NCBI GenBank assembly: GCA_028868875.1
Contig: JAGWTS010000006.1
Coordinates: 1 to 39,651 of the forward strand
Length of the DNA: 39,651 nt
Reading direction: 5' to 3'
Source of the DNA: Burkholderiales bacterium
GTDB taxonomy: Bacteria; Pseudomonadota; Gammaproteobacteria; Burkholderiales; Burkholderiaceae_C
In this document: piece by piece, positions 15,738-25,087 of the stretch
Layout of the letters: the number at the start of each line of letters is the position of its first letter
How positions within the stretch are numbered: the stretch's first letter is position 1
Position numbers and translations under genes: made by a program
The notes under the pieces: model-generated
The model's database searches: none
Told to the model about the DNA's origin: nothing
Seen by the model: the letters and a program-made list of their open reading frames with translations, nothing else

Positions 15738-16931
15738 ATGCCGTCATCGAATCCGCTGCGCATCGCGGTCGTCACCGAAACCTATCCGCCCGAGGTCAAT
15801 GGCGTTTCGACGACGATTGCGCGCGTCGTCGAAGGCCTGCTCGAATGCGGCCACCGGCTGCAGCTGGTGCGGCCGCGGCGCGACGAAGGCGATGCCGGCA
15901 CGCCGGGGCCAGGGCTGCAGACCCTGCTCGTGCGTGGCCTGCCGATTCCGCGCTATCCGCAACTGCGCATGGGGCTGCCGGCACGACGCACCCTGGTTTC
16001 GAGCTGGTTGCGCGAACGCCCCGATGTGGTCCATATCGCGACCGAAGGGCCGCTCGGCTGGTCGGCCTTGCGCGCCGCGCTGCAATTGAAATTGCCGCTG
16101 ACCTCGGATTTCCGCACCAATTTCCACGCCTACAGCCGGCATTACGGAATCGGCTGGCTCGAGCGGCCCATCGTCGGCTATCTGCGCCGCTTTCACAATC
16201 GCACCGGCTGCACGATGGCGCCGACCGAAATGCTCCGGCGCGAACTCGAACATGCCGGATTCGAGCGCACCGCGGTGGTGGCGCGCGGCGTCGATGCGCG
16301 CCGCTTCAGCCCGGAGCGCCGCAGCGAGGCCTTGCGCCGCTCCTGGGGCGTGGGCGCCGACGAGACCGTCGTGCTCTGCGTCGGCCGCCTCGCGCCGGAG
16401 AAGAACCTCGACACCTTGCTCGAAGCCTTCGAGGGGATGCGGGCCGTGAATCCGGCGCTGCGCCTCGTGCTCGTCGGCGACGGCCCGATGCGCGAGCAAC
16501 TGCGCCAGCGCTGCCCCGATGCCGTCTTCGCCGGCCTGCGCGGCGGCGACGACCTCGCCGCGCATTACGCCTCGGGCGACCTGTTCCTGTTTCCGAGCCT
16601 GACCGAGACCTTCGGCAACGTCACGCCCGAGGCGATGGCCAGCGGCCTGCCGGTGCTGGCTTTCGACTGCGCCGCCGCGGGCCAGTTGATCCGCAACGGC
16701 GTCAACGGCTGGCTCGCCCGCGTCGACGACCGCGCCGATTTCGTGCGCCATGCGGTGGCCTTGGCGGCCGACCCGCTGGCCGCGCGCCCCACCGGCGCTG
16801 CCGCGCGCGCGACGGCGCTCGACCTGGACTGGAGCCGGGTCGTGAACCAGGTCGAGACCGTGATGCGATCGGTCATGCGCGTCGCCCACGCCGGCAGCGC
16901 GGGCCCGGCCCTGCTGCTGGGCAGCGAGTAG
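15738..16931 (+). CDS. Glycosyltransferase family 4 protein (SqdX/MgtA-like)
   Basis: A 397-residue retaining GT-B enzyme. The N-terminus IAVVTETYPPEVNGVSTTIA is typical of the GT4 branch containing SqdX, MgtA and other lipid glycosyl- or mannosyltransferases. PRYPQLRMGLP, DVVHIATEGPLGWSAL and FRTNFHAYSRHYG also fit. In the donor domain VGRLAPEKNLDTLLEAF and the E-x7-E motif FPSLTETFGNVTPEAMASG are intact. I chose the ATG at 15738 because GGGGACC precedes it; the frame is open 27 codons further but that region holds the promoter palindrome. The likely role is adding a sugar to a membrane lipid or a cell-surface glycan; the sugar donor is unknown. Confidence 0.85.
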   Translation: MPSSNPLRIAVVTETYPPEVNGVSTTIARVVEGLLECGHRLQLVRPRRDEGDAGTPGPGLQTLLVRGLPIPRYPQLRMGLPARRTLVSSWLRERPDVVHIATEGPLGWSALRAALQLKLPLTSDFRTNFHAYSRHYGIGWLERPIVGYLRRFHNRTGCTMAPTEMLRRELEHAGFERTAVVARGVDARRFSPERRSEALRRSWGVGADETVVLCVGRLAPEKNLDTLLEAFEGMRAVNPALRLVLVGDGPMREQLRQRCPDAVFAGLRGGDDLAAHYASGDLFLFPSLTETFGNVTPEAMASGLPVLAFDCAAAGQLIRNGVNGWLARVDDRADFVRHAVALAADPLAARPTGAAARATALDLDWSRVVNQVETVMRSVMRVAHAGSAGPALLLGSE

Positions 16932-16976
16932 CGGCAGACCGCGCTCAGGGCGCGGGTGGGGTTTCGGGTCGGGGCC

Positions 16977-16982
16977 TAGAAT
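16977..16982 (+). promoter_or_regulatory. -10 box of tusA, 8 bases before the start codon
   Basis: TAGAAT is followed by 8 bases and then the tusA ATG, with no Shine-Dalgarno sequence between them. The predicted transcription start is 0-2 bases before the ATG, i.e. a leaderless or nearly leaderless mRNA. No clear -35 element is seen. Confidence 0.55.
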
Positions 16983-16990
16983 CTCCGGCC

Positions 16991-17218
16991 ATGGATTACG
17001 ACCGCGAACTCGACACCCGCGGGCTGCTGTGCCCGCTGCCCATCCTCAAGGCGAAGAAGGCCCTGGCCGAGATGGTGACGGGCGAGGTCCTGAAGGTGGT
17101 CAGCACCGACCCCCATTCGCCGCGCGACTTTCAGGCCTTTGCGCGCCAGACCGGCAATGAACTCGTGGGCCAGTCCACCGAAGGGGCGGACTTCGTGCAC
17201 CTGCTGCGCCGGCGCTGA
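16991..17218 (+). CDS. tusA: Sulfurtransferase TusA family protein
   Basis: A 75-residue SirA/TusA-fold protein that carries a persulfide on its conserved cysteine and passes sulfur on to tRNA thiolation (TusBCDE/MnmA) or cofactor synthesis. The defining C-P-x-P motif is in TRGLLCPLPILKAKKAL (Cys14). The length is right for TusA. It is alone: the GT4 gene ends 59 bases upstream and galU converges 4 bases downstream. The -10 box sits directly before the start codon. Confidence 0.9.
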   Translation: MDYDRELDTRGLLCPLPILKAKKALAEMVTGEVLKVVSTDPHSPRDFQAFARQTGNELVGQSTEGADFVHLLRRR

Positions 17219-17222
17219 AAGC

Positions 17223-18089
<867 letters not shown>

Positions 18090-18171
18090 CGCGGTCTCTA
18101 CAATGATCCGAACCGAGGTCATTGTGTCATGCGGCCGCGACCGCGCTGTGACCGCCACCGACGAATATCGC

Positions 18172-19149
18172 ATGGATGTCCTGATCGTCGAACCGCTCGA
18201 TCCCGAGGTGCTGGAATGGCTGGACGAGCGCTGCGCGATTCGCTATGCGCCGCAATTGGCGCAGGACGGCCATGAATTCCGCAAGACGCTGTTTCGCACC
18301 CGGTCGGTGATCATTCCGCCCTCGGTCGCGCTGGACGCGGCCACGATCCGCTCGGCGCCGCTGCTGCGCGCGGTCGGCCGGGTGTCCAGCGGGGCCGAGA
18401 ACATCGACCTCGAGGCCTGCGCGGCCGCTGGCGTCGAGGTCGTGCGCCCGGTCACCGCCAGCGCCACCGCCGAGGCCGAATTCGTCATCGGCGCCTTGCT
18501 CCAGATGCTGCGCCGGGTTCCGGTGGTCAACGTCGAAGGCCTGCTCGTCGGACGCGAGCTGGGGGGCACCACGGTCGGCCTCGTCGGCATGTCGGCGGCG
18601 GCGCGTCCGCTGGCCAGGCTGCTGGCCGCGTTCGGCGCGCGCGTCGTCGGCTACGACCCGGCTCTGCACGTCAACGACGGCGTCTGGCGGCGCTGGCAGG
18701 TCGAGCCGATGAACCTCGCCGAGCTGTTCGAGTGCTGCGACGGCGTCGCGATCCTGCTCACCTACTTCTCGCGCTACCGCGGGCTCATCGGCGAGCGCTT
18801 CCTCTCGGTCGCCAAGCCGAACCAGGTGCTGGTGTGCCTGGCCCATTCGAGCCTGCTCGACGAGCGGGCGCTGGCCGACGCGATGACGGGCGGGCGCATC
18901 GCCGCGGCCTGGTTCGACAGCCTCGAACCCGGCATGGCCGACCCCGGGCGGCCGCTTGCGCGCGTCGACGCCTTGCAGGTCACGCCGCGCGTGGCGAGCA
19001 CGACGCTCGAATCGCGCTCGCGCAGCGCCTGGGCCGTGGCGCGCCAGATCGACGCCCTGCTCGCCGCGCCGGCGCAGCCGCGCGAAGAACTCAAGCCGGC
19101 GCCGGCAGCCGATTTCGCTGATCTTGCAGACGGGCCAGCGCCTGCGTGA
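18172..19149 (+). CDS. D-2-hydroxyacid dehydrogenase-like protein, catalytic residues missing
   Basis: A 325-residue protein with the overall fold order of NAD-dependent D-2-hydroxyacid dehydrogenases: substrate domain ([20 protein letters not shown]), then the Rossmann domain. Key positions have changed. The nucleotide loop, normally G-x-G-x-x-G, reads [17 protein letters not shown] (residues 135-151). The catalytic Arg of the usual NTARGG is replaced ([11 protein letters not shown], His225), and the catalytic His of TPHIA is Arg273 (VTPRVAS). It is full length with no frameshift, so it is a maintained non-canonical member rather than an obvious pseudogene. The last 20 codons overlap the end of convergent valS by 59 bases, and the C-terminus there is Ala/Pro-rich. 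The function is unknown; it may be a ligand-binding or regulatory pseudo-enzyme. Confidence 0.8.
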   Translation: MDVLIVEPLDPEVLEWLDERCAIRYAPQLAQDGHEFRKTLFRTRSVIIPPSVALDAATIRSAPLLRAVGRVSSGAENIDLEACAAAGVEVVRPVTASATAEAEFVIGALLQMLRRVPVVNVEGLLVGRELGGTTVGLVGMSAAARPLARLLAAFGARVVGYDPALHVNDGVWRRWQVEPMNLAELFECCDGVAILLTYFSRYRGLIGERFLSVAKPNQVLVCLAHSSLLDERALADAMTGGRIAAAWFDSLEPGMADPGRPLARVDALQVTPRVASTTLESRSRSAWAVARQIDALLAAPAQPREELKPAPAADFADLADGPAPA

Positions 19150-21892
19150 AATCGGCCAGCCGCGCCTGCTCCTGGGCGACGACGGCGGCAGGGGCGCGGG
19201 CGACGAAGCTCTGGTTCGCGAGCTTGGCGTTCGCCTTCTGGATCTCGCCGGCCAGGCGCGCGATTTCCTTGTCCAGGCGCGCGCCCTCGGCGGCGACATC
19301 GATCTCGACGTGAAGCGCCAGGCGGATCGATCCCGCCATCGCGACCGGGGCGGCCTGGGTCGCACGCGCGAATTCGGCTTCGTCGGTGATGGCGCGCACT
19401 TCGGACAAGCGCGCCAGCGCCATCAGCAAGGGCGCCGCCGATTCGACGAAAGCCGCGTCGCCGAAGCAAAGCAGCGGCACGCGTTCGCCGGGTGACAAGC
19501 CCATCTCGCTGCGCAGGTTGCGGCTCACGCCGACCAGCGCCTTCAGCTGCGCGACCCAGGCATCGGCCGCGGGGTCGATTTGCTCAGGCTGGGCCTGGGG
19601 GTAGGGCGCGCCGACGATGGTTGCGCTGTCGTGGCGGCCGGCCACCGGCGCCACCGCTTCCCAGAGTTCGGCGGTGACGAAGGGTACCAGCGGATGGAGC
19701 GCGCGCAGCACGGTCTCGAGCACGCGGATCAGCGTGCGCCGGGTGCCGCGCTGCTGCTCGGGATTGCCGCGCGCGATCTGCACCTTGGCGATTTCGAGGT
19801 ACCAGTCGCAGTACTCGTCCCAGACGAAGGTGTAGATCGCGTTGGCGACGTTGTCGAGCCGGTACTGGGCGAAGCCGTCGGCCAGCGCCTGTTCGACGCG
19901 CTGCAGTTCGCCCGTGATCCAGCGGTCGGCGGCCGAGAGCTCGACCACCGCGCCATCGGCCGTGGCGCAGTCCTGGCCCTCGCAATTCATCAGCACGAAG
20001 CGCGTCGCGTTCCAGAGCTTATTGCAGAAGTTGCGATAGCCCTCGCAGCGCTTGCTGTCGAAATTGATGTTGCGGCCCAGGCTGGCGTAACTTGCCATCG
20101 TGAAGCGCAAGGCATCGGCGCCGAAGCCGGGAATGCCGTTCGGGAATTCTTTTTCCGTGTCCTTGCGCACCCGCGGCGCGGTCTCGGGGCGGCGCAGCCC
20201 CTGGCTGCGCTTGTCCAGCAGCGCCGGCAACTCGATGCCGTCGATCAGGTCCACCGGGTCGAGCACGTTGCCTTCGCTCTTGCTCATCTTGTGGCCCTGG
20301 GCGTCGCGCACCAGGCCGTGGATGTAGACATCGCGGAACGGCACCCGGCCGGTGAAATGCGTCGTCATCATGATCATCCGGGCGACCCAGAAGAAGATGA
20401 TGTCGAAGCCGGTGACGAGCACGGACGAAGGCAGGAACAGGTCCTGCTCGAGGGTCTTCGCGGGCCAGCCCAGGGTCGAGAACGGCACCAGGGCCGACGA
20501 ATACCAGGTGTCGAGCACGTCTTCGTCGCGCTTCAGTTCTCCGCGGTAGCCGGCGGCGGCGGCGCGCGCGCGCGCCTCGTCTTCGCTGCGGCCGACGAAG
20601 AGTTCCCCCTGCGTGCCGTACCAGGCCGGGATCTGGTGTCCCCACCAGAGTTGCCGGCTGATGCACCAGTCCTGGATGTTGTTCATCCAGTGGTTGTAGG
20701 TGTTGATCCATTGGTCCGGCACGAAGCGCACCGCGCCGCTCGCCACCGCGTCGATCGCCTTGGCGGCGATGCTGCGGCCGTCGGCGCCGGGCTTGTTGAC
20801 GGCGACGAACCACTGGTCGGTCAGCATCGGCTCGACGATCTGGCCGGTGCGGGCGCAGCGCGGCACCATCAGGCGGTGCTTCTTCGTTTCGACGAGCAGG
20901 CCCAGGGCGTCGAGGTCGGCGACCACCTTCTTGCGCGCGACGAAGCGGTCCAGGCCGCGGTAAGCCTCGGGTGCACGGTCGTTGATCGTCGCGTCGAGCG
21001 CGAGCACGCCGATCATCGGCAGGCCATGGCGCTGGCCGACCGCATAGTCGTTGGCGTCGTGCGCCGGCGTGACCTTGACGACGCCGGTGCCGAACTCGCG
21101 GTCGACATAGGCGTCGGCGATGACCGGAATCAGGCGCTCCGTGAGCGGCAGCCGCACCCGCTTGCCCACGACCGCGGTGTAGCGCTCGTCATCGGGGTGG
21201 ACCATGACCGCGGTGTCGCCGAGCAGGGTCTCGGGCCGCGTCGTCGCGACCACGAGTTCACCGCTGCCGTCTTCGAGCGGATAGCGGATGTGCCAGAGCC
21301 AGCCGTCTTCTTCTTCGCTCTCGACCTCGAGGTCGGAGACCGCGGATTTGAGCACCGGGTCCCAGCTTACGAGGCGCTGGCCGCGGTAGATCAGGCCTTC
21401 GTCGTACAGGCGCACGAAGGTCTCGGTGACGACGGTCGAGAGTTTCTCGTCCATCGTGAAGTACTCGCGCGACCAGTCGACGCTGTCGCCCAGGCGCCGC
21501 ATCTGGTTCGTGATGGTCGCGCCCGAAGTCGCTTTCCAGTCCCAGACCTGGGCCACGAAGTTCTTGCGCCCGAGATCGTGGCGCGAGCGCCCCGCGTCCT
21601 GCAGCTGGCGTTCGACGACGATCTGCGTCGCGATGCCCGCATGGTCGGTTCCCGGCACCCAGAGCGTGTTGAAGCCGCGCATGCGGTGGTAGCGCGTGAG
21701 CGCGTCCATGATCGTCTGGTTGAACGCATGGCCCATGTGCAGCGTGCCCGTCACGTTGGGCGGCGGCAACTGGATCGCGAATGACGGCTTGGCCGGGTCG
21801 AGCGTCGGCACGTTGGCTTCGCGCGCCGCCCAGACCGGAGTCCAGCGGGCTTCGATGGCGGCGGGGTCGAATGACTTGGCGAGTTCGGTCAT
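19091..21892 (-). CDS. valS: Valyl-tRNA synthetase
   Basis: A 933-residue class I aminoacyl-tRNA synthetase that charges tRNA-Val. The HIGH-type motif is in [15 protein letters not shown], and the KMSKS loop is [14 protein letters not shown]. The editing (CP1) domain includes [17 protein letters not shown], and the tryptophan-rich [17 protein letters not shown] belongs to the active-site half. The C-terminal coiled coil ([22 protein letters not shown]) is the tRNA-binding arm of bacterial ValRS. I chose the ATG at 21892; the frame stays open upstream through the gap but no family similarity continues. guaC is upstream on the same strand, separated by 104 bases with a promoter and a leader hairpin. 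Confidence 0.97.
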   Translation of the reverse strand: MTELAKSFDPAAIEARWTPVWAAREANVPTLDPAKPSFAIQLPPPNVTGTLHMGHAFNQTIMDALTRYHRMRGFNTLWVPGTDHAGIATQIVVERQLQDAGRSRHDLGRKNFVAQVWDWKATSGATITNQMRRLGDSVDWSREYFTMDEKLSTVVTETFVRLYDEGLIYRGQRLVSWDPVLKSAVSDLEVESEEEDGWLWHIRYPLEDGSGELVVATTRPETLLGDTAVMVHPDDERYTAVVGKRVRLPLTERLIPVIADAYVDREFGTGVVKVTPAHDANDYAVGQRHGLPMIGVLALDATINDRAPEAYRGLDRFVARKKVVADLDALGLLVETKKHRLMVPRCARTGQIVEPMLTDQWFVAVNKPGADGRSIAAKAIDAVASGAVRFVPDQWINTYNHWMNNIQDWCISRQLWWGHQIPAWYGTQGELFVGRSEDEARARAAAAGYRGELKRDEDVLDTWYSSALVPFSTLGWPAKTLEQDLFLPSSVLVTGFDIIFFWVARMIMMTTHFTGRVPFRDVYIHGLVRDAQGHKMSKSEGNVLDPVDLIDGIELPALLDKRSQGLRRPETAPRVRKDTEKEFPNGIPGFGADALRFTMASYASLGRNINFDSKRCEGYRNFCNKLWNATRFVLMNCEGQDCATADGAVVELSAADRWITGELQRVEQALADGFAQYRLDNVANAIYTFVWDEYCDWYLEIAKVQIARGNPEQQRGTRRTLIRVLETVLRALHPLVPFVTAELWEAVAPVAGRHDSATIVGAPYPQAQPEQIDPAADAWVAQLKALVGVSRNLRSEMGLSPGERVPLLCFGDAAFVESAAPLLMALARLSEVRAITDEAEFARATQAAPVAMAGSIRLALHVEIDVAAEGARLDKEIARLAGEIQKANAKLANQSFVARAPAAVVAQEQARLADFTQALARLQDQRNRLPAPA

Positions 21893-21929
21893 GGGGGCGG
21901 GCAGACGAGCAGGCGAGGGCGAGCGATGG

Positions 21930-21951
21930 GCCGGCGCGAAGGCGCGCCGGC
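21930..21951 (-). promoter_or_regulatory. Hairpin in the valS leader
   Basis: GCCGGCGCG (21930-21938) and CGCGCCGGC (21943-21951) form a perfect 9-bp stem with a 4-base loop. It begins about 8 bases into the predicted valS transcript and ends 37 bases before the start codon. There is no T-run after it, so it is not an ordinary terminator. It may stabilise the 5' end or take part in leader control. Confidence 0.4.
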
Positions 21952-21965
21952 TCGGGGGGTCGACG

Positions 21966-21971
21966 ATTGTA
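21966..21971 (-). promoter_or_regulatory. -10 box of valS
   Basis: TACAAT on the minus strand, in the 104-base gap after guaC. It predicts a start near 21959 and a leader of about 66 bases that contains the 9-bp hairpin at 21930-21951. Confidence 0.45.
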
Positions 21972-21996
21972 GAAGGGGGTTCCCGGCGCGCGGGCG

Positions 21997-22974
21997 CTAC
22001 ATGAACAGGTGCTCGCCCGCGTTCTCGCCGCCCAGGATCACGTAGTTGACCTTCTTCAGGTCGGCCAGCACGCGCCCGCCGGCGTAGCTGATCGAGCTTT
22101 GCAGGTCTTCGCGCATCTCGCGCAGGGTCTCCGAGAGCGGGCCCTTGATCGGCTCCAGGATGCGCTTGCCCTCGACGTGCTTGTACTCGCCCTTGTTGAA
22201 ATCCGAGGCCGAGCCGTAGTACTCCTTGTAGCGCCGGCCGTCGACCTCGACCGTGGCGCCGGGCGACTCCTCGTGGCCGGCGAAGAGCGAGCCGATCATC
22301 ACCATCGAGGCGCCGAAGCGGATGCTCTTGGCGATGTCGCCGTGGTGGCGGATGCCGCCGTCGGCGACGATGGGCTTGGTCGCGACGCGGGCGCACCACT
22401 TCAGCGCCGAGAGCTGCCAGCCGCCGGTGCCGAAGCCGGTCTTGAGCTTCGTGATGCAGACCTTGCCCGGGCCGACACCGACCTTGGTCGCGTCGGCGCC
22501 CCAGTTCTCGAGGTCGATCACGGCCTCGGGCGTGGCGACGTTGCCGGCGATGACGAAGGTCTTGGGCAGGCGCTGCTTGATGTGCTCGATGGTGTGGCGC
22601 ACGCTTTCGGCGTGGCCGTGGGCGATGTCGATGGTGATGAAGTCGGCGCCCACGCCTTCGGCGGCGAGGCGGTCGATGACCGCGAAGTCGGCCGGCTTCA
22701 CGCCCGAACTGAGCGAGACGAACAAGCCCTTGTCGCGCATCGCCTTGGCGTAGGCCACGTTGTCGAGGTCGAAGCGGTGCATGACATAGAAGATGCCGTT
22801 GCGCGCGAGGTACTCGCTGATCGGCTCGTCGATCACGGTCTTCATGTTCGCCGGCACCACCGGCAGGCGGAACTTCAGGCCGCCGAATTCGGTGCCGGGG
22901 TCGCATTCGCTGCGGCTGTCGACGCGGCATTTGCGCGGCAGCAGCAGGATGTTGTCGTAGTCGAAGATTTCCAT
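21997..22974 (-). CDS. guaC: GMP reductase
   Basis: A 325-residue TIM-barrel enzyme of the IMPDH/GMPR family without CBS domains, the length of GMP reductase. It reduces GMP to IMP with NADPH. The catalytic loop cysteine is in [18 protein letters not shown] (about Cys173), and the phosphate-binding segments are [20 protein letters not shown] and [32 protein letters not shown] and [19 protein letters not shown] match the type 2 GuaC found in Gram-positive and some proteobacterial species. Start ATG at 22974 with GGAG 9 bases upstream. It is divergent from the GGDEF-EAL gene and is followed by valS. Confidence 0.92.
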   Translation of the reverse strand: MEIFDYDNILLLPRKCRVDSRSECDPGTEFGGLKFRLPVVPANMKTVIDEPISEYLARNGIFYVMHRFDLDNVAYAKAMRDKGLFVSLSSGVKPADFAVIDRLAAEGVGADFITIDIAHGHAESVRHTIEHIKQRLPKTFVIAGNVATPEAVIDLENWGADATKVGVGPGKVCITKLKTGFGTGGWQLSALKWCARVATKPIVADGGIRHHGDIAKSIRFGASMVMIGSLFAGHEESPGATVEVDGRRYKEYYGSASDFNKGEYKHVEGKRILEPIKGPLSETLREMREDLQSSISYAGGRVLADLKKVNYVILGGENAGEHLFM

Positions 22975-23071
22975 CGCGTCAGGCTCCAGAGGTGCAAGAA
23001 GAGCGCTTGACCTGGCCTGCCGGGCCGCCGTGCGGCGGGGACCGGGCGCCAGAATTTGGGCCCGATGGTCG

Positions 23072-23077
23072 ATTCTA
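23072..23077 (-). promoter_or_regulatory. Candidate -10 box of guaC
   Basis: TAGAAT on the minus strand, about 98 bases before the guaC start. It predicts a leader of about 91 bases that contains a short GC hairpin. No strong -35 element is seen. Confidence 0.35.
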
Positions 23078-23091
23078 CGCGGCCGATGCAC

Positions 23092-23118
23092 TCAAGTTCA
23101 GGCTCCGAGAACCGAAGA
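23092..23118 (+). promoter_or_regulatory. Weak sigma-28-like promoter of the GGDEF-EAL gene
   Basis: TCAAGTTC (23092-23099), 11 bases, then ACCGAAGA (23111-23118). The -35 half agrees well with the Pseudomonas/betaproteobacterial FliA form TCAAGT, but the -10 half matches GCCGATAA at only five of eight positions. The predicted leader is about 31 bases. Confidence 0.3.
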
Positions 23119-23156
23119 CGCCTTTGGGTTCGTCCGATGATTTCCCCCAGCACCTG

Positions 23157-25064
23157 ATGCCGATCCCTCTCGTCAAACGGCTGCGTGCCGCGATGCGCGC
23201 GGCTGCTGCGGCCTTCGCGGCGCCTGCGGCTGCGGGCGCGTCCGTGCCCGCCGCTGCAGCCGCGAAGGCGCCGGCTCGCGTGCGCCGCGGCAGTTCGGGC
23301 GCGCTGCAGCTGCTGCGCCTGTTCGAGAATTCCGACAGCGGCCTGCTCGCCTGCGATCGCGCCGGCCGCGTGTTGCTGTGCAGCCCGCATGCGGCGCAGT
23401 TGCTCGGGGCCGGGGCGGTCGAGGTCTGCCAGCGCCCGATCTCCGACTGGTTGACGCTGCTGTCCGGCGACCCGGCCGCGCCCCTGTTCGAGAACGGCCA
23501 ATGGGAAACCACGGCGCGCCGGCAGGACGGCAGCACCTTCGCGGTCGAACTCACGGTGAGCGAGGCCCGGCTGGACCAGGTGAGTCAGTACATCCTGATC
23601 GTGCGCGACATCACCGACCGCAAGCTCACCCAGCAGCGCCTGATGTTCCTGGCCAATTTCGACAGCCTCACCGGGTTGCCGAACCGGGCCTTGTTCCGCG
23701 ATCGGCTGACGCAGGCGATGGCGCGCGCCGACCGCAGCGCCCGGCCGATGGCCTTGATGTTCCTCGATCTGGACCGCTTCAAGGTCATCAACGACAGCCT
23801 CGGCCACGAGGTCGGCGATCAGTTGCTGCGTCATGTCGCCGAGGCGCTGCAGCTGTGCCTGCGCCAGAGCGATTCGGTGACGCGCGCGGGCCTGGACGAA
23901 AGCTTCACGGTCTCGCGCCTGGGCGGCGACGAGTTCACGGTGATCGCCGAGAACCTCGGCGGCCCGGACGACGCGGCGCTGATCGCGCGCCGCATCCTGG
24001 AGGCGCTGGAGTCGCCGTTCCAGCTGCTGGGCACCGAGCTCCATGTCTCGTGCAGCATCGGCATCTCGATGTTCCCGGGCGACGACACCGACCTCGACGG
24101 CCTGATCCGCCACACCGACATGGCGATGTACCGCTCCAAGGCGATCGGCGGCGCGACCTACAGCTTCTACAGCGGCGAGCTCAGCGCCGAGATCGCGGCC
24201 CGGCTCATGCTCGAGAACGACCTGCGCCGCGCCGTCGAGCGCCAGGAGTTCGTGCTGCACTACCAGCCCCAGGCCGAACTCGGGAGCGGGCGCATCGCCG
24301 GCATCGAGGCCTTGATGCGCTGGCATCCGCCGGGGCGTGGCATCGTCGGCCCCGACCGCTTCATCCACGTGCTCGAAGACAGCGGGCTGATCCTGCCCGT
24401 CGGGGCCTGGGTCGTGCGCACCGCCTGCCGTGAACTCGCGGCGATGGACCGTGCCGGCATGCCGCGGCTGACGCTGGCCGTGAACCTCTCGGCGCGCCAG
24501 TTCCGCCAGCCGCTGCTCGCGCGCCAGGTGGCCGATGCGCTGGCCGATGCCGGGGTGGATCCGAGCCGGCTCGAGATCGAGCTCACCGAAAGCCTGGTGA
24601 TGGAAGACAGCCAGGCCAGCCGCAAGGTGCTGGAAGAGCTGGCGACGATGGGGGTGCGGGTCGCGATCGACGACTTCGGCACCGGGCACTCGTCGCTGAG
24701 CTACCTCAAGCGCTTCGACATCGACACCTTGAAGATCGACCGCTCGTTCGTGAGCGAGCTGCCGCACAGCGCCGAAGACTGCGCGATCGCGACCGCCATC
24801 GTCGCGATGGGCCACAGCCTGCACATGAAGATCGTCGCCGAAGGCGTCGAGACCGCGGAGCAGGCGGCCTGGCTGCGCGGTGCCGGCTGCGACGAGGTGC
24901 AGGGCTACCTCATCGGGCGCCCGATGCCGGCGGCCCAGTTCCAGACCTGGATGCAGCGCTACGCGGCGGACCGCTCGAGCAGCGGCTTCGACCCGCGCGC
25001 CCTCGACGCGGCGCCGACCGAGCTGATCACGCTGGACGCCTTCGAGCCCGCCGACGACGCCTGA
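23157..25064 (+). CDS. PAS-GGDEF-EAL cyclic-di-GMP signalling protein
   Basis: A 635-residue cytoplasmic protein with an N-terminal Ala-rich linker, a PAS domain (about 45-150: LFENSDSGLLACDRAGRVLL ... LIVRDITDRKLTQQ), then GGDEF and EAL. The cyclase motif RLGGDEF is intact (residues 256-260), as is FDSLTGLPNRALF. The phosphodiesterase domain keeps EAL (384-386), NLSARQF, ELTES, DDFGTGHSSLSYLK, KIDRSFV, AEGVET and GYLIGRPM, so both activities are possible. The RxxD inhibitory site (RQSD) is separated from GGDEF by an 11-residue insertion compared with usual members. I chose the ATG at 23157; the frame runs 55 codons further but that part holds the divergent promoters. No transmembrane segment is seen. 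Confidence 0.92.
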   Translation: MPIPLVKRLRAAMRAAAAAFAAPAAAGASVPAAAAAKAPARVRRGSSGALQLLRLFENSDSGLLACDRAGRVLLCSPHAAQLLGAGAVEVCQRPISDWLTLLSGDPAAPLFENGQWETTARRQDGSTFAVELTVSEARLDQVSQYILIVRDITDRKLTQQRLMFLANFDSLTGLPNRALFRDRLTQAMARADRSARPMALMFLDLDRFKVINDSLGHEVGDQLLRHVAEALQLCLRQSDSVTRAGLDESFTVSRLGGDEFTVIAENLGGPDDAALIARRILEALESPFQLLGTELHVSCSIGISMFPGDDTDLDGLIRHTDMAMYRSKAIGGATYSFYSGELSAEIAARLMLENDLRRAVERQEFVLHYQPQAELGSGRIAGIEALMRWHPPGRGIVGPDRFIHVLEDSGLILPVGAWVVRTACRELAAMDRAGMPRLTLAVNLSARQFRQPLLARQVADALADAGVDPSRLEIELTESLVMEDSQASRKVLEELATMGVRVAIDDFGTGHSSLSYLKRFDIDTLKIDRSFVSELPHSAEDCAIATAIVAMGHSLHMKIVAEGVETAEQAAWLRGAGCDEVQGYLIGRPMPAAQFQTWMQRYAADRSSSGFDPRALDAAPTELITLDAFEPADDA

Positions 25065-25073
25065 CCCGGCTCC

Positions 25074-25079
25074 TAGAAT
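25074..25079 (+). promoter_or_regulatory. -10 box of uvrD, 8 bases before the start codon
   Basis: TAGAAT is followed by 8 bases and the uvrD ATG at 25088. There is no Shine-Dalgarno sequence. It sits 9 bases after the stop of the GGDEF-EAL gene, so uvrD has its own promoter and probably a leaderless mRNA. Confidence 0.55.
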
Positions 25080-25087
25080 GGCGCCCC

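Noticed and set aside
19091-22930. valS in one open frame with antisense-like sequence through guaC
   Set aside because: The part upstream of 21892 is Arg/His/Pro-rich shadow sequence; guaC itself lies in another frame with clear family motifs, and valS has its own promoter.
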